Assembly (NCBI GenBank): GCA_023416335.1
Contig: JAEZHY010000120.1
Coordinates: forward strand, 1 to 64,000
Origin: Pseudomonadota bacterium
Lineage (GTDB): Bacteria; Desulfobacterota; Syntrophobacteria; Syntrophobacterales; Syntrophobacteraceae
Length of the DNA stretch: 64,000 nucleotides
Reading direction: 5' to 3'
Of this stretch, positions 34,844 through 43,812 are shown piece by piece. A program made the translations under genes and the position numbers. Every line of letters starts with the position of its first letter. The first letter of the stretch is position 1. Under the pieces are notes generated by a model that was not told where the DNA came from, ran no database searches, and was given only the letters and a program-made list of their open reading frames with translations.

Positions 34844-36091
34844 TTATCCGCGGAACTCGAACGGCATCATCCGCCCATCCTCATCGAAAACAAAGGGGAT
34901 CGGGGTCTCATCTATTTCGATGCCGTCACTGCCCTTCAGCTCCTTCATCACTTCCTCGCTTACCCAGAGGGTTTCAAGCGACAGGCTGTTCATGATTCGA
35001 GCCATACGGACTTTGGCAAGATCGGTGACGTGAGTCAATGCTGCCTCAAATACGGTTCTGTCATCCTTGAGTGCTATGGGAAGCCGCACCGCCGCCCAGA
35101 TTCCGGTCGTGAGCGCGTTGGTGTAGGTATATCCCAGGTCCACTTTGTCCATCACTCTTTTGCTGGTGAGGTCCACCATCCCGATCCCAACAGCGTTCCC
35201 CTGGGACTGCTCGGTAATATCGAGCAGGATAACCGTACGGTAATCCGGTGTTCGCGGTCCCCCTTCCCTTCGCCAGAAACCGATAACATTCGGATCGATC
35301 CCGCCGCCGCTGATATTCTTACCCATCTCGTTCACGATCAGGATATCAAGCTTTTCGACCGGTATGCGTGGAAGAAGTTCTTTTGCCTCAAGAAGCAGTT
35401 CACTGTCAACTGCGATGAACTCTTCGGCCGTGGCGATCCTGATTATTTTCGTCAGGTCGAGGGAATTCTCGACGATTGCCAACCCAAAGAGCATCCTGAT
35501 CCCGCTCAGTATTCTTTCCGCGGCGGGCTTTATCGATGCGCCGAGGCCATACTTATGCATGTTCAAGGCACCCTGATGTTTCCCGCAGCCGACCGCCAGC
35601 ATTTTGCAGAGTCCAGATTCAACATCCGAACGAAAAGCCGTATGAGGTTTTACCCTGTTTATGACAACCACATGGTCCGCTTCGGCGATATCTTTCGAAA
35701 CGAACACGTCAGCCCCGTTATCGAGCTTTCCGAGTGATATCACATCCATACTGGAAACAGTGGGAGCATTGACCGTCGATTCGTCTATCCCCAGGTGCTC
35801 GAGAACCTCCTTTTGTCCTTCCGCAGTCGCTCCACCGTGCGATCCCATTGCAGGAACGATGAACGGCTTCAGCCCAATCCCCTTTAGACAGGACACCGTT
35901 TCCGACACAATGGCCTGCAGATTGTTGATGCCACGCGATCCGACCGCTACGGCAACATTTTCTCCCGGGCGCACCCGGCCGGCAATATTGTTTCGAGCGA
36001 ATTCATCGCGAATTTCTTTTCGTACATCCGCGAGGGCGCTCCCGTCAAAGCACTGGCGAATACGATACATCTTTGGAAAGTCGATAGGCAT
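34844..36091 (-). CDS. LarA-like (DUF2088) protein, possible 2-hydroxyacid racemase
   Basis: A 415-residue protein of the lactate-racemase-like family. The N-terminal part has PGENVAVAVGSRGI and PAMGSHGGATAEGQKEVLEHLG, matching the GSHG region of DUF2088, and the middle has NRVKPHTAF and ESGLCKMLAVGCGKHQGA, the segment that in LarA carries the pincer-cofactor lysine and metal ligands. Known members use a nickel-pincer nucleotide to racemise or epimerise 2-hydroxyacids. No larB, larC or larE is nearby. The substrate could be related to the 2-hydroxyacid dehydrogenase cluster at 36.5-49.1 kb. Family assignment is good, function inferred. Confidence 0.8.
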   Translation of the reverse strand: MPIDFPKMYRIRQCFDGSALADVRKEIRDEFARNNIAGRVRPGENVAVAVGSRGINNLQAIVSETVSCLKGIGLKPFIVPAMGSHGGATAEGQKEVLEHLGIDESTVNAPTVSSMDVISLGKLDNGADVFVSKDIAEADHVVVINRVKPHTAFRSDVESGLCKMLAVGCGKHQGALNMHKYGLGASIKPAAERILSGIRMLFGLAIVENSLDLTKIIRIATAEEFIAVDSELLLEAKELLPRIPVEKLDILIVNEMGKNISGGGIDPNVIGFWRREGGPRTPDYRTVILLDITEQSQGNAVGIGMVDLTSKRVMDKVDLGYTYTNALTTGIWAAVRLPIALKDDRTVFEAALTHVTDLAKVRMARIMNSLSLETLWVSEEVMKELKGSDGIEIDETPIPFVFDEDGRMMPFEFRG

Positions 36092-36499
36092 ATGCAGTTA
36101 TAGACCTCTTATTTAATATGGAGCGAATGCCATCCGGAGGAAGCAACCCGGGACGCATGTGTTTTGATTTGAATCCCCCCTCGAGCCCCCGACCGAAGGG
36201 AGGATTCATTCCACGGTCGCATACCCCTGCAAATTCATACAGGGGAGCGGGAGAAAATTCATTGTTTTCATGCGAAAAGAGCGGCTGATTGAAACATTGG
36301 CACAAATTCCCGTATTCGCCCCGGTTGCCGACTGCATAAAAAAATTGAGACGCCATTCCCTTCGCTGTTTACAAAAATTCCAGTGGTGTCGAATCCTCCA
36401 TGGCCCCCCTGACCATGAAGGACTCGGAACCACAAACCCGGCTACCCTCGCTATACAAGGGCGCGGTGAAGATTACAGGTCAAAACACCCTTTTGGCGA
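36092..36499. other. Gene-free stretch with an inverted repeat
   Basis: No protein-like frame. The arms GAATCCCCCC (36171-36180) and GGGAGGATTC (36198-36207) form an imperfect hairpin (9 of 10 pairs) that could end transcription of the long catabolic block before the larA-like gene. The rest has no recognisable feature. Confidence 0.45.
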
Positions 36500-37372
36500 T
36501 CAGGGCTGTTTGTTCACCGTGCAGGCTTTCACGACATCTTTGATCTCTTCTTCGGTCAGGCGGACATAGTCGGCATCCATTACGCCTGCCAGCATCTCGC
36601 TGGTCCACACGTCATAGCCCGGCTCTGTGTTGAAGATCCACGGCTCCATTGCGGGCTCGATCACGGTGTCCGACTCGAACTTCCACCCGATGTCGAAAAC
36701 CACTTCAGGCTTCCTGGCCATGAACACCAATTTGCCGCGGTAGTTCTTGCCGTCCGCCATATATACATTGGGGCAGGTGTAGAAAATTTCTATCCCCTCG
36801 CGGGCGAGAGCGGCTTCCGCATATTTTTGAATCGCATCCGGATGTACGCTCGAATGAACGTTGATATGCATGTGATTGGTGGTGGGCATTACGGGATAGG
36901 TAAGTCCTTTCAGGAAATGATCGGACTTGAAGTATTCCTCGAGGGCCTTTTCCTCTTTGGAACCTACAGGCGTGAAAGGAAACTGGGTATAGAACTGGTT
37001 GATATACCAGCGGTTCCAGACCAGAAGGTTGCACCCGGACTCGCCGCCGTTAAGAGCCCGAAGGCCCACATCCTTGTTGAAAAACCACTGGTAATCGAAA
37101 TGCGGCTTTCCTTTCGGCTCTACGCCGTGCAGGCTGCCCATGCCTGCCTTGGGGGCCATATGGTCGATCTTGCGAGAAGAAGGACACCCCATCTTTTCGA
37201 AGAAGCCAATCATGATGGCTTCCAAAGAATCCGGATGAACCGACGTTTCCACGTAAGAGTGAATGTGACAACCGGTCGGATCCGGTTCGTTCAATGCTGC
37301 GCAAAGGCGGCGCCAGTGGTCCGAATCGGAGAAGTAGTATTTGACCTCTGCCAGCAGGGCGTTTCTTTCCAT
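36500..37372 (-). CDS. Unrecognised His-rich protein, last gene of catabolic block
   Basis: A 290-residue soluble protein with no signal peptide. Clusters of His and aromatic residues stand out: GCHIHSYVETSVHPDSLEA near residues 34-52 and NHMHINVHSSVHPDAIQKY near 171-190. The two share the pattern H-x-H/N-x-x-x-x-VHPD, which suggests an internal duplication, perhaps with each half adding ligands to a metal site. It is well expressed in principle: GGAGG lies nine bases before ATG 37372. It follows a cupin gene and the TRAP transporter, so a part in the same pathway is likely. No function is claimed. Confidence 0.8.
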   Translation of the reverse strand: MERNALLAEVKYYFSDSDHWRRLCAALNEPDPTGCHIHSYVETSVHPDSLEAIMIGFFEKMGCPSSRKIDHMAPKAGMGSLHGVEPKGKPHFDYQWFFNKDVGLRALNGGESGCNLLVWNRWYINQFYTQFPFTPVGSKEEKALEEYFKSDHFLKGLTYPVMPTTNHMHINVHSSVHPDAIQKYAEAALAREGIEIFYTCPNVYMADGKNYRGKLVFMARKPEVVFDIGWKFESDTVIEPAMEPWIFNTEPGYDVWTSEMLAGVMDADYVRLTEEEIKDVVKACTVNKQP

Positions 37373-37427
37373 CTCAATGTCCTCCAGAATTTGAACGGTA
37401 TCGAGTGAATGTGTTGTAAATTACTAT

Positions 37428-37787
37428 CTACTTTTTCTTGTCATAAGAACCCGGCCTGACCGGCGGACTGAAGACGCTCACCAGAACCAGCGTCTCGTCT
37501 CCGATGGTCTTGACCCCGTGCTCGATCCCCGGCTCGGTGAATACGGCGACACCGGGCTCCAGCGGATAAACCTTGTCGCCCACTTTCGTTTCGCCGCGTC
37601 CCGAGACCACATAGATGATTTCTTCCTCAGCCATGTGCTTGTGAGTTCCCGGATCGCTCCCGGGCGGAAACGACACAACGCCGAAGATCATGTTCTCGCA
37701 TTTCCCGTCTTCCGGGCCGATGAGCTTCTTCCAGAGCCTTCCGGGCAACTGCAGCCCGCTCACTTCCTGTTCTTTTATATAGTGCAT
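37428..37787 (-). CDS. Small cupin-domain protein
   Basis: A 119-residue single-domain cupin. Cupin motif 1 is GTHKHMAEEEIIYVVSGRG (His/His/Glu ligands), and motif 2 is PGVAVFTEPGIEHGVKTIG with the last His. Such small cupins act as isomerases, dioxygenases or sugar/acid binding proteins. AAAGGAGGG precedes ATG 37787. It lies between the TRAP transporter and the unrecognised protein at 36500, in the catabolic block. The substrate is unknown. Confidence 0.88.
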   Translation of the reverse strand: MHYIKEQEVSGLQLPGRLWKKLIGPEDGKCENMIFGVVSFPPGSDPGTHKHMAEEEIIYVVSGRGETKVGDKVYPLEPGVAVFTEPGIEHGVKTIGDETLVLVSVFSPPVRPGSYDKKK

Positions 37788-37846
37788 TCGATGTCCCTCC
37801 TTTGAATCCGCGTTAGCTATTCAATAAGCGCAATATCATGCAGTCC

Positions 37847-39130
37847 TCAGTGGACCAGACTCGGTACGAACAGGGTCAGTTGAGGGAATATTGTTACCAG
37901 CGTGAGAATGACCAGCATCGCGATTATCAGCGGGATAGAAAATTTCGCAACCCTCTCCATGGGCACCTTGGCGATTGCAGACGCAACATAGAGGCAATAG
38001 CCGACAGGCGGCGTCAAAAGACCGATCGACATATTCATGACGAATATCATGGCCATGTGCAGCGGTTCGATACCAAGGGACTGCCCCAGCGGGATCAGAA
38101 CCGGAACGACGATTATCGTGGCTACCAGGATATCGATGAGAAGCCCCAACCCGAGGAGAATGATATTCAAAAGGAACAGGATCACATACTTATTATGTGA
38201 GATGCTGAGCATGAACTTCTCGAACATCTCGGGAACGCCTTCATTTATCGAAATATAGGAGAAGACAGATGCCGACGCGATTATGATAACCAACTTGGCA
38301 GTCGTTTTAGCGGAGTTCAGCAGCAGCTTCGGCATTTCATTCCAGTTCATCTCTTTGTAGACAAACATGGCGATGAAGAGGCAGTAGAACACGCCGATCA
38401 TTGCAGATTCGGTGGGAGTGAATATTCCCGAGACGATTCCCCCTACGATGATCACAGGGGTAAAAAGCGCCCAGCCTGCCCTCTTGAACGTAAGCCACAC
38501 ATTCGCCCACGAGAACTTCATGCTTCCCGCAGGCGGACCGTAATTCCGTCTTTTGGATATGATGTGGCAGGCAACCATCAGACTGCCGCCGATCATCACG
38601 CCGGGAATATAGCCGGACAGGAAGAGGTCGAGCAAAGACAGCCCAGCCGTCATCGAATAGACGATCATCGGAATCGACGGGGGGATAATATTCCCGAGAG
38701 GACCCGCAGTGCCGATAACCGCAGCCGAGAATTCCTTCGGATATTTTTCCCTCGCCATACCGGGAATGAGTACACTGCCGACTGCCGCCGTATCGGCCAC
38801 AGCCGAACCGGAAATCCCGCCCATGATCATTCCGGTAAAAACGGTGACCATGGCAAGACCGCCTCTGAGATGTCCGATCAGCGAGTTGGAAAAATCGACC
38901 GCCCTTTTCGAAATCCCGCCCTGGCACATGATGTCCCCAACCAACACGAAGCCCGGCACAGCAAGCAAAACGAATGAATCCATGCCGATCATCATGCGCT
39001 GGGCAATAATCTGCAGCGGAAAATCCCCGACTATGCAGGCAAATAGAGCCGTTACCCCAAAGGAGAAGAAAATGGGCATGCCGAGCAATGCCGTGAGAAG
39101 AAAAACCATGATGACAGAAAGCATGAACAT
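37847..39130 (-). CDS. dctM: TRAP transporter large membrane subunit
   Basis: A 427-residue polytopic protein with 11-12 spans of the DctM family. Typical parts are MGIDSFVLLAVPGFVLVGD-like (here GMDSFVLLAVPGFVLVGDIM, about residue 48), GGISGSAVADTAAVGSVLIPGM and TPVIIVGGIVSGIFTPTESA. It carries the ion-coupled uptake path for a carboxylate bound by DctP. It is one base past the DctQ stop in the same strand; ATG 39130 or 39124. The genes are in the order P-Q-M. Confidence 0.95.
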   Translation of the reverse strand: MFMLSVIMVFLLTALLGMPIFFSFGVTALFACIVGDFPLQIIAQRMMIGMDSFVLLAVPGFVLVGDIMCQGGISKRAVDFSNSLIGHLRGGLAMVTVFTGMIMGGISGSAVADTAAVGSVLIPGMAREKYPKEFSAAVIGTAGPLGNIIPPSIPMIVYSMTAGLSLLDLFLSGYIPGVMIGGSLMVACHIISKRRNYGPPAGSMKFSWANVWLTFKRAGWALFTPVIIVGGIVSGIFTPTESAMIGVFYCLFIAMFVYKEMNWNEMPKLLLNSAKTTAKLVIIIASASVFSYISINEGVPEMFEKFMLSISHNKYVILFLLNIILLGLGLLIDILVATIIVVPVLIPLGQSLGIEPLHMAMIFVMNMSIGLLTPPVGYCLYVASAIAKVPMERVAKFSIPLIIAMLVILTLVTIFPQLTLFVPSLVH

Positions 39131-39131
39131 G

Positions 39132-39626
39132 TCACTTCACCTCGCAAGCACATTCCTCGGCAGGTTTTTGGTTACTGAACAGTCGCTCCAGAAGGAATAC
39201 CGCCATTAGTATCCCACCCACGGCGATCGATAAATAGAGCCAACCCATCGAAATCGGCAGAATGGGCGACATCGCCTCTGCCACCCGGGGGTATATCTTA
39301 ATCGTCTGATGGACCAGCACTCCACAGAAGGCCAGCATGAGCAGACGCAAAAAAACGAGAACCGCCAGTCGCATCTTGTCGGGCATCATATCCAGAAAAA
39401 CATTGATGTTCAGATGGGATTCATCACGGGTCACCGATGCACCGGCGAGCATGATTAGCCATACGAACATGTATCGCGTCACTTCCTGCGCCCATGCCGG
39501 CGGGCTGTGGAACACATACCGCATAACAACGGAATAGAACAGGATACTCACGGCAAGCGCGATACACACGGACGAAATAAAATCAATCAAGAGTTGTGCT
39601 TTATCCAGGATAGACTTGATCCCCAT
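39132..39626 (-). CDS. dctQ: TRAP transporter small membrane subunit
   Basis: A 164-residue four-span protein of the DctQ family: a first span (FISSVCIALAVSILFYSVVMRYVF), the conserved WAQEVTRYMFVWLIMLAGASV, and SHLNINVFLDMMP. DctQ joins DctM in the inner membrane. GGAGGGGG precedes ATG 39626. It begins 55 bp after the binding-protein stop. Confidence 0.93.
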   Translation of the reverse strand: MGIKSILDKAQLLIDFISSVCIALAVSILFYSVVMRYVFHSPPAWAQEVTRYMFVWLIMLAGASVTRDESHLNINVFLDMMPDKMRLAVLVFLRLLMLAFCGVLVHQTIKIYPRVAEAMSPILPISMGWLYLSIAVGGILMAVFLLERLFSNQKPAEECACEVK

Positions 39627-39681
39627 AGTGTCCCCCTCCGGTCAGGAGGACAGACCAGCAGGCCTGCCCTCCTGATTGAGA

Positions 39682-40704
39682 TTACTTCTTCTCTCTGTAT
39701 GCCTTGAGGAACGCCATGGTTTCGTCCATGATATCCGCACCGAATTTGGAGCGGAATTCTTCGTAAAGCGGCTTTGTCTTCTCCCTGAAAGCCTCGAAAG
39801 TTTCTTTGCTGATGCTGTTGACCTTTACGCCTTTAGCTTCGATGAGCGGTTGGCAGGTACCTTCATACTTGATCTGCTCCATTCTGGACCACAGCATTGC
39901 TTCCGCCGCAGTTTCCCGGATGAGCTTCTGCTCTTCGGGTGTGAACCCACTGAAAAGTTTCTTGCTGATGATAAGAGGTGCCGTTTCATAGTAGTGATTA
40001 GTCTGGGAAGCGAATTTGGCAAGTTCATAGAGTTTCAAAGGATAGCCCAGGCCGTAGGTTGTAGAGATTCCATCGACGGTACCCTGCCGCAGTCCGAGGA
40101 GACACTCGCTCCAGGGCATCGGCGTGCTTACACCACCCATTTTATTGATGATGCCCATATCGAGCGGGGTTTCCACGGTACGGATCTTGAGACCCTGCAG
40201 GTCTTCGGGCTTCGTGATCGGACGCACGTTGTTCCATACGCCGCGGAATGACCAGGTGGACCAGCCGAGTCCCACGAGATCCTTTTCCTCGAGCAAACCG
40301 AACAGCTTCTTGCCAACCGGTCCGTCCAGAAAAGCGTTTGCTTCCTCATGGTTATTGAACAGATAGGGCATCGCGATCATGGAGTATTGAGGAATGATAT
40401 TGGCAATTACGGAACCGCTCACGACTGCGCTGTCCAGAGTACCCAGTCGGCAGCCTTCGATCATCTCGCGGTCTCCGCCCATGACGGCCCTGCCGAGTAC
40501 CTTGATCTCGATAGCCCCGTTCGATTTCTCTGCAACTATCTTCTGCCACTTTTCCAGTCCCTGGTAGATCGTCGTCTCGGGCAGCGCCACTGTCGCCACC
40601 CGGATGGTCTTTGCCGCCATGGCGTTCGAACTCAGGCCGAACAGCATCAGGCCTAACAAACACACCGCTACCAGGCCAACCCTAACAGAATTCCTCATTC
40701 TCAT
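39682..40704 (-). CDS. dctP: TRAP transporter substrate-binding protein
   Basis: A 340-residue periplasmic protein with a signal peptide (VGLVAVCLLGLMLFGLSSNAMA, cleavage near 30). The DctP fold is marked by IRVATVALPETTIYQGL, GLKIRTVETPLDM (the Arg that binds the ligand carboxylate), MPWSECLLGLRQGTVDGI and LSGFTPEEQ-like segment. GGGAGG precedes ATG 40704. The ligand is probably a carboxylate feeding the enzymes of the block upstream. The 103-bp gap before it may hold an internal promoter (TATAGT on the minus strand near 40765). Confidence 0.93.
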   Translation of the reverse strand: MRMRNSVRVGLVAVCLLGLMLFGLSSNAMAAKTIRVATVALPETTIYQGLEKWQKIVAEKSNGAIEIKVLGRAVMGGDREMIEGCRLGTLDSAVVSGSVIANIIPQYSMIAMPYLFNNHEEANAFLDGPVGKKLFGLLEEKDLVGLGWSTWSFRGVWNNVRPITKPEDLQGLKIRTVETPLDMGIINKMGGVSTPMPWSECLLGLRQGTVDGISTTYGLGYPLKLYELAKFASQTNHYYETAPLIISKKLFSGFTPEEQKLIRETAAEAMLWSRMEQIKYEGTCQPLIEAKGVKVNSISKETFEAFREKTKPLYEEFRSKFGADIMDETMAFLKAYREKK

Positions 40705-40807
40705 GCCGGACCTCCCTAAAGTATTGATTTAAAGCAAAATCCTCCCAATCCTCCATAACACACCACTATAAACAAGCACTTGCCGGATACACAAAATTGA
40801 TAATCCA

Positions 40808-42736
40808 TTAAATGCGAATAGCGGTCTCAAATGCCTGCTGAATGGCATCAAAAGCGTTGCCCGGAGTTCTGCAATCGCCCACTCTGTACCATTCCGCCTT
40901 GCTGCCCACCGGGGGCGGCAAGTTGTCGGCCGGCCTGTTTCCAAGAGAAAGGATCACATACCGCGCCGGGATCTTCTTCAGATTTCCTCCACCAATAAGA
41001 GGTCTGTCCGAGGCAATTACGCAATCTTCCTCGATAGCCATGGCTCGGTGGCCGGGATGCACCTCCACTCCCTGTTCCGACAATCGGGAAAAAAGCGCCT
41101 CCCGCACTCCAATTCCTTCAAAAATATCCTGGCCGGCTTTAGCCAGCATTTCGATCACCGAAACCCGCAGACCCTTCCGTGCAAGAAAATCCGCCGTCTC
41201 GAGTCCCGAAGCTCCTCCGCCGATGACGACGACCGGCCCAGAATCTATATCGAACTTCCCCGCAAGCACATCATGGGCCGTGGTCACATGGGGAAGATTC
41301 GCGCCTGGAATGGGTGGGCGACTCGGAATCGACCCTGCAGCGATCACAAAGACATCAGCATTCAGTGAATCGAGCATTTCCCTGGTTGCTTCCGTCTCGA
41401 ACCTGACATCGACCCCGATGCGAGGAAGTTCCCTTTCGTAGAACTCTACGAGTTTGCTGAAATCGCCCTTGTTTGGAGGCAATGACGCCAGGTTGAACTG
41501 ACCTCCGAGCCGATTGGACTTTTCCAGCAGAATTACATTGTGTCCCCTCATCCTCGTAACGCGCGCGGCTTCGCACCCGGAGGGTCCACCTCCGACAACG
41601 ACGACCGATTTCTTCGTCTGCGCTTCCGCCAGGAGGTCCTCGCACTCACGACCCGCGGTGGGGTTATATATGCAACTGATCCATTTTCTTCTCATGTCGC
41701 GCAACGCCGTAAAACAACCCTGATTACACCGGATGCAACGCCTGATATCAGCGGTCCTTCCCTCGCGCACCTTGATCGGCCACTCAGGGTCGGCAATAAG
41801 CGAGCGCCCTAGGCCTATGATATCTGCCGCGCCGTTCCGCAACGTTTCTTCTGCGATTTCGGGCGTCATGGAATTACCGACTATGACGGGAATGGATACC
41901 TGTTCCTTTACAGATTTGCCGATAGGGGGCAAAAGGCCCCTGGGAACATCCGAAGGCGGAATGGCAACGTGATTCTCGTGCCCCAGGCCGCCCGAGATGT
42001 TTATTGCTGCAGCACCGCCTGATTCCAGTGCCTTCGAGAATTCCACAGCATCTTCGGGCGTAAATCCGTTGGGCACGAATTCACTTCCGGAAATCCTGAA
42101 GATAACCGGAACATCCGGACCGACTTTCTCCCTGATTGCATGCAGGATTTCGAGCGGAAAGCGCAAACGCCCTTCCCTGCTCCCTCCATATTCATCGGTT
42201 CTCCTGTTCCAATACGGGGACAGGAACTCAGAGAGTATACAACCGTGGCAGGCATGCACTTCGACTACGTCGAATTTCGCCGATACGGCCCGTTCCGCGG
42301 CTTCTGCAAATAGTTTGGTAAGATAATGGATTTCATCCGCATTTAGTTCCCTGCATCCCGGTTCCACAAAAGGGGCATCGAGCGAAGCGACGTACCGCGG
42401 AAATCCATTTACAGCCTGGCGGAAGTAGTGGCCGATTTGCACTGAAGCAAGGGCGCCTTCTTCGTGAATACGATCTGTGAGAGTCCTGAGGCCGGGGATA
42501 AGATGATTTCCATAGATGCCGAGAGCATTTTTCACATGAGGGAGCAATGGATGAATATACGCCTCTTCAACGGTGATCAACGCAGCCCCCCCGGCGGCGC
42601 GTGTGGCGTAATATTCAATAAGCCGCTCGGTAGCCTCACCGCGAGTCCCGGCAAACCGCGTCGACATCGCCGTCATTATGATGCGGTTCTTCAGAACCAG
42701 CCGGCCGATTGTTAAAGGTTGAAAAAGCAGATCCAT
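40808..42736 (-). CDS. FadH-type NADH:flavin oxidoreductase / enoate reductase
   Basis: A 642-residue three-part enzyme: an FMN TIM barrel (1-360) beginning LFQPLTIGRLVLKNRI, a [4Fe-4S] site CIRCNQGCFTALR plus the fourth Cys in WISCIYNP, and C-terminal FAD/NADH domains (VVVVGGGPSGCEAARV; VVVIGGGASGLETADF). This is the plan of 2,4-dienoyl-CoA reductase, BaiCD/BaiH and 2-enoate reductase. At the usual catalytic Tyr (HGYL in E. coli FadH) it reads HACHGCILSEFLSP, so Tyr is Cys. It probably reduces a C=C bond of an unsaturated acid or thioester. AGGAGAG precedes ATG 42736. Confidence 0.9.
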   Translation of the reverse strand: MDLLFQPLTIGRLVLKNRIIMTAMSTRFAGTRGEATERLIEYYATRAAGGAALITVEEAYIHPLLPHVKNALGIYGNHLIPGLRTLTDRIHEEGALASVQIGHYFRQAVNGFPRYVASLDAPFVEPGCRELNADEIHYLTKLFAEAAERAVSAKFDVVEVHACHGCILSEFLSPYWNRRTDEYGGSREGRLRFPLEILHAIREKVGPDVPVIFRISGSEFVPNGFTPEDAVEFSKALESGGAAAINISGGLGHENHVAIPPSDVPRGLLPPIGKSVKEQVSIPVIVGNSMTPEIAEETLRNGAADIIGLGRSLIADPEWPIKVREGRTADIRRCIRCNQGCFTALRDMRRKWISCIYNPTAGRECEDLLAEAQTKKSVVVVGGGPSGCEAARVTRMRGHNVILLEKSNRLGGQFNLASLPPNKGDFSKLVEFYERELPRIGVDVRFETEATREMLDSLNADVFVIAAGSIPSRPPIPGANLPHVTTAHDVLAGKFDIDSGPVVVIGGGASGLETADFLARKGLRVSVIEMLAKAGQDIFEGIGVREALFSRLSEQGVEVHPGHRAMAIEEDCVIASDRPLIGGGNLKKIPARYVILSLGNRPADNLPPPVGSKAEWYRVGDCRTPGNAFDAIQQAFETAIRI

Positions 42737-42767
42737 CTTACACTCTCCTCACCTTGCAATTATCCTC

Positions 42768-43649
42768 TCAGCGGCCTGCTCCGGGGATCCTGAACTCGCA
42801 GGGAACGCCCGTCTGGCACAATCCGCATGGATGAGTCTCAAAACCGAGCTTCTCCTTCACATACTCGGCCATTTTGTTCAGATAATCTTGACACTTGTTC
42901 TTGTCGTGTCCCGCTTCAGAGACGGCACCGGCCGGGCACCGCTCGATGCATTTGTTGCACTTGCCTTTTGTAAAGAACAGGCAATATTCGCGATGGCCGG
43001 AGTAAGGCCTCTCCGTCGGAGTCACGGTTATGCGCGCAATCACTGAACCGCACCGGACAGCCTTCCCCACTGCGGTAATAAGGCCGTCACAGAGGCCGAA
43101 AGTACCGAGTCCGGACACGAACGCCGCGTGACGCTCGGACCAGTTCGATGCAAACCCGTAGCGTTCCGATGTCACACGGGTCCAGAACGGGGCTTCCATC
43201 GGAGCCACCGCCTCGATACCCTTGTCCTGAAGGACCCGGCAGACATGGCTGCGAAGGATTCCGTTGAAGATTTCTCCATAATACCGGGATCTCGCCCATC
43301 GATCAGACGGATGAACTGTCTCCTTGCGATTGTCCGTTCTTGTCGCTTTGGTTTGCGGCAGAATCCAGCTGATAACGGTTAAGTCGGCGGCAGATGCAAC
43401 AGGAACTGAAGGGAAGGACTTCTGGAAAATTTCCAAAGGGGTCAGATAGAATGGGCCGATATCCTCTTTCAACTTCTGGTACAGAGGATCGTTTCCGCTC
43501 GAAAACCCTACGAGCGGCTTATCCCAGGCCTTTTCGGATTCAGGATTCTTTAGTGAGTTATCAGCAGATTCAAGGCAGAATTCCTTAACAACGTTTTCCA
43601 ACCACTCCGCATTTTCCCTGGCCCCAGTGTGTTCCCGAAGATACGGCAT
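42768..43649 (-). CDS. QueG-like [4Fe-4S] protein
   Basis: About 293 residues. The first part (ENAEWLENVVKEFCLES, WDKPLVGFSSGNDPLY, FYLTPLEIFQKSF) resembles proteins annotated as epoxyqueuosine-reductase-like or reductive-dehalogenase-like ferredoxins of anaerobes. The last third has CNKCIERCPAGAV, part of one ferredoxin motif with further Cys (CQDYLNKM, HPCGLCQTGVPCEF). The start is uncertain; ATG 43649 is chosen because GGGGTG precedes it and the homologous region begins here. The frame is open to 43838, but a perfect hairpin at 43752-43778 argues against a start upstream of it. Probable electron carrier or reductase. Confidence 0.75.
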   Translation of the reverse strand: MPYLREHTGARENAEWLENVVKEFCLESADNSLKNPESEKAWDKPLVGFSSGNDPLYQKLKEDIGPFYLTPLEIFQKSFPSVPVASAADLTVISWILPQTKATRTDNRKETVHPSDRWARSRYYGEIFNGILRSHVCRVLQDKGIEAVAPMEAPFWTRVTSERYGFASNWSERHAAFVSGLGTFGLCDGLITAVGKAVRCGSVIARITVTPTERPYSGHREYCLFFTKGKCNKCIERCPAGAVSEAGHDKNKCQDYLNKMAEYVKEKLGFETHPCGLCQTGVPCEFRIPGAGR

Positions 43650-43751
43650 AAAACACCCCATCCACTGTCGGTCATAGCTGCCGGCCCTTCGCAATGCACT
43701 CCACATAACTCTGGATGCAATCACTCGGCAGCCTGGCTTTTTTGAAGGCGG

Positions 43752-43778
43752 CATAAGGGAAAAGAGTTTTCCCTTATG
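43752..43778 (-). terminator. Perfect 12-bp hairpin between two genes of the catabolic block
   Basis: Arms CATAAGGGAAAA and TTTTCCCTTATG with a three-base loop pair completely. It lies 34 bp downstream of the 43813 stop and about 100 bp before the next likely start. The T4 run is within the 3' arm rather than after it, so it may be an attenuator or an mRNA-processing or stabilising stem instead of a full terminator. Confidence 0.6.
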
Positions 43779-43812
43779 CCTTTCGTCGGAGTATGCGCGA
43801 TTATAGCGCTGT

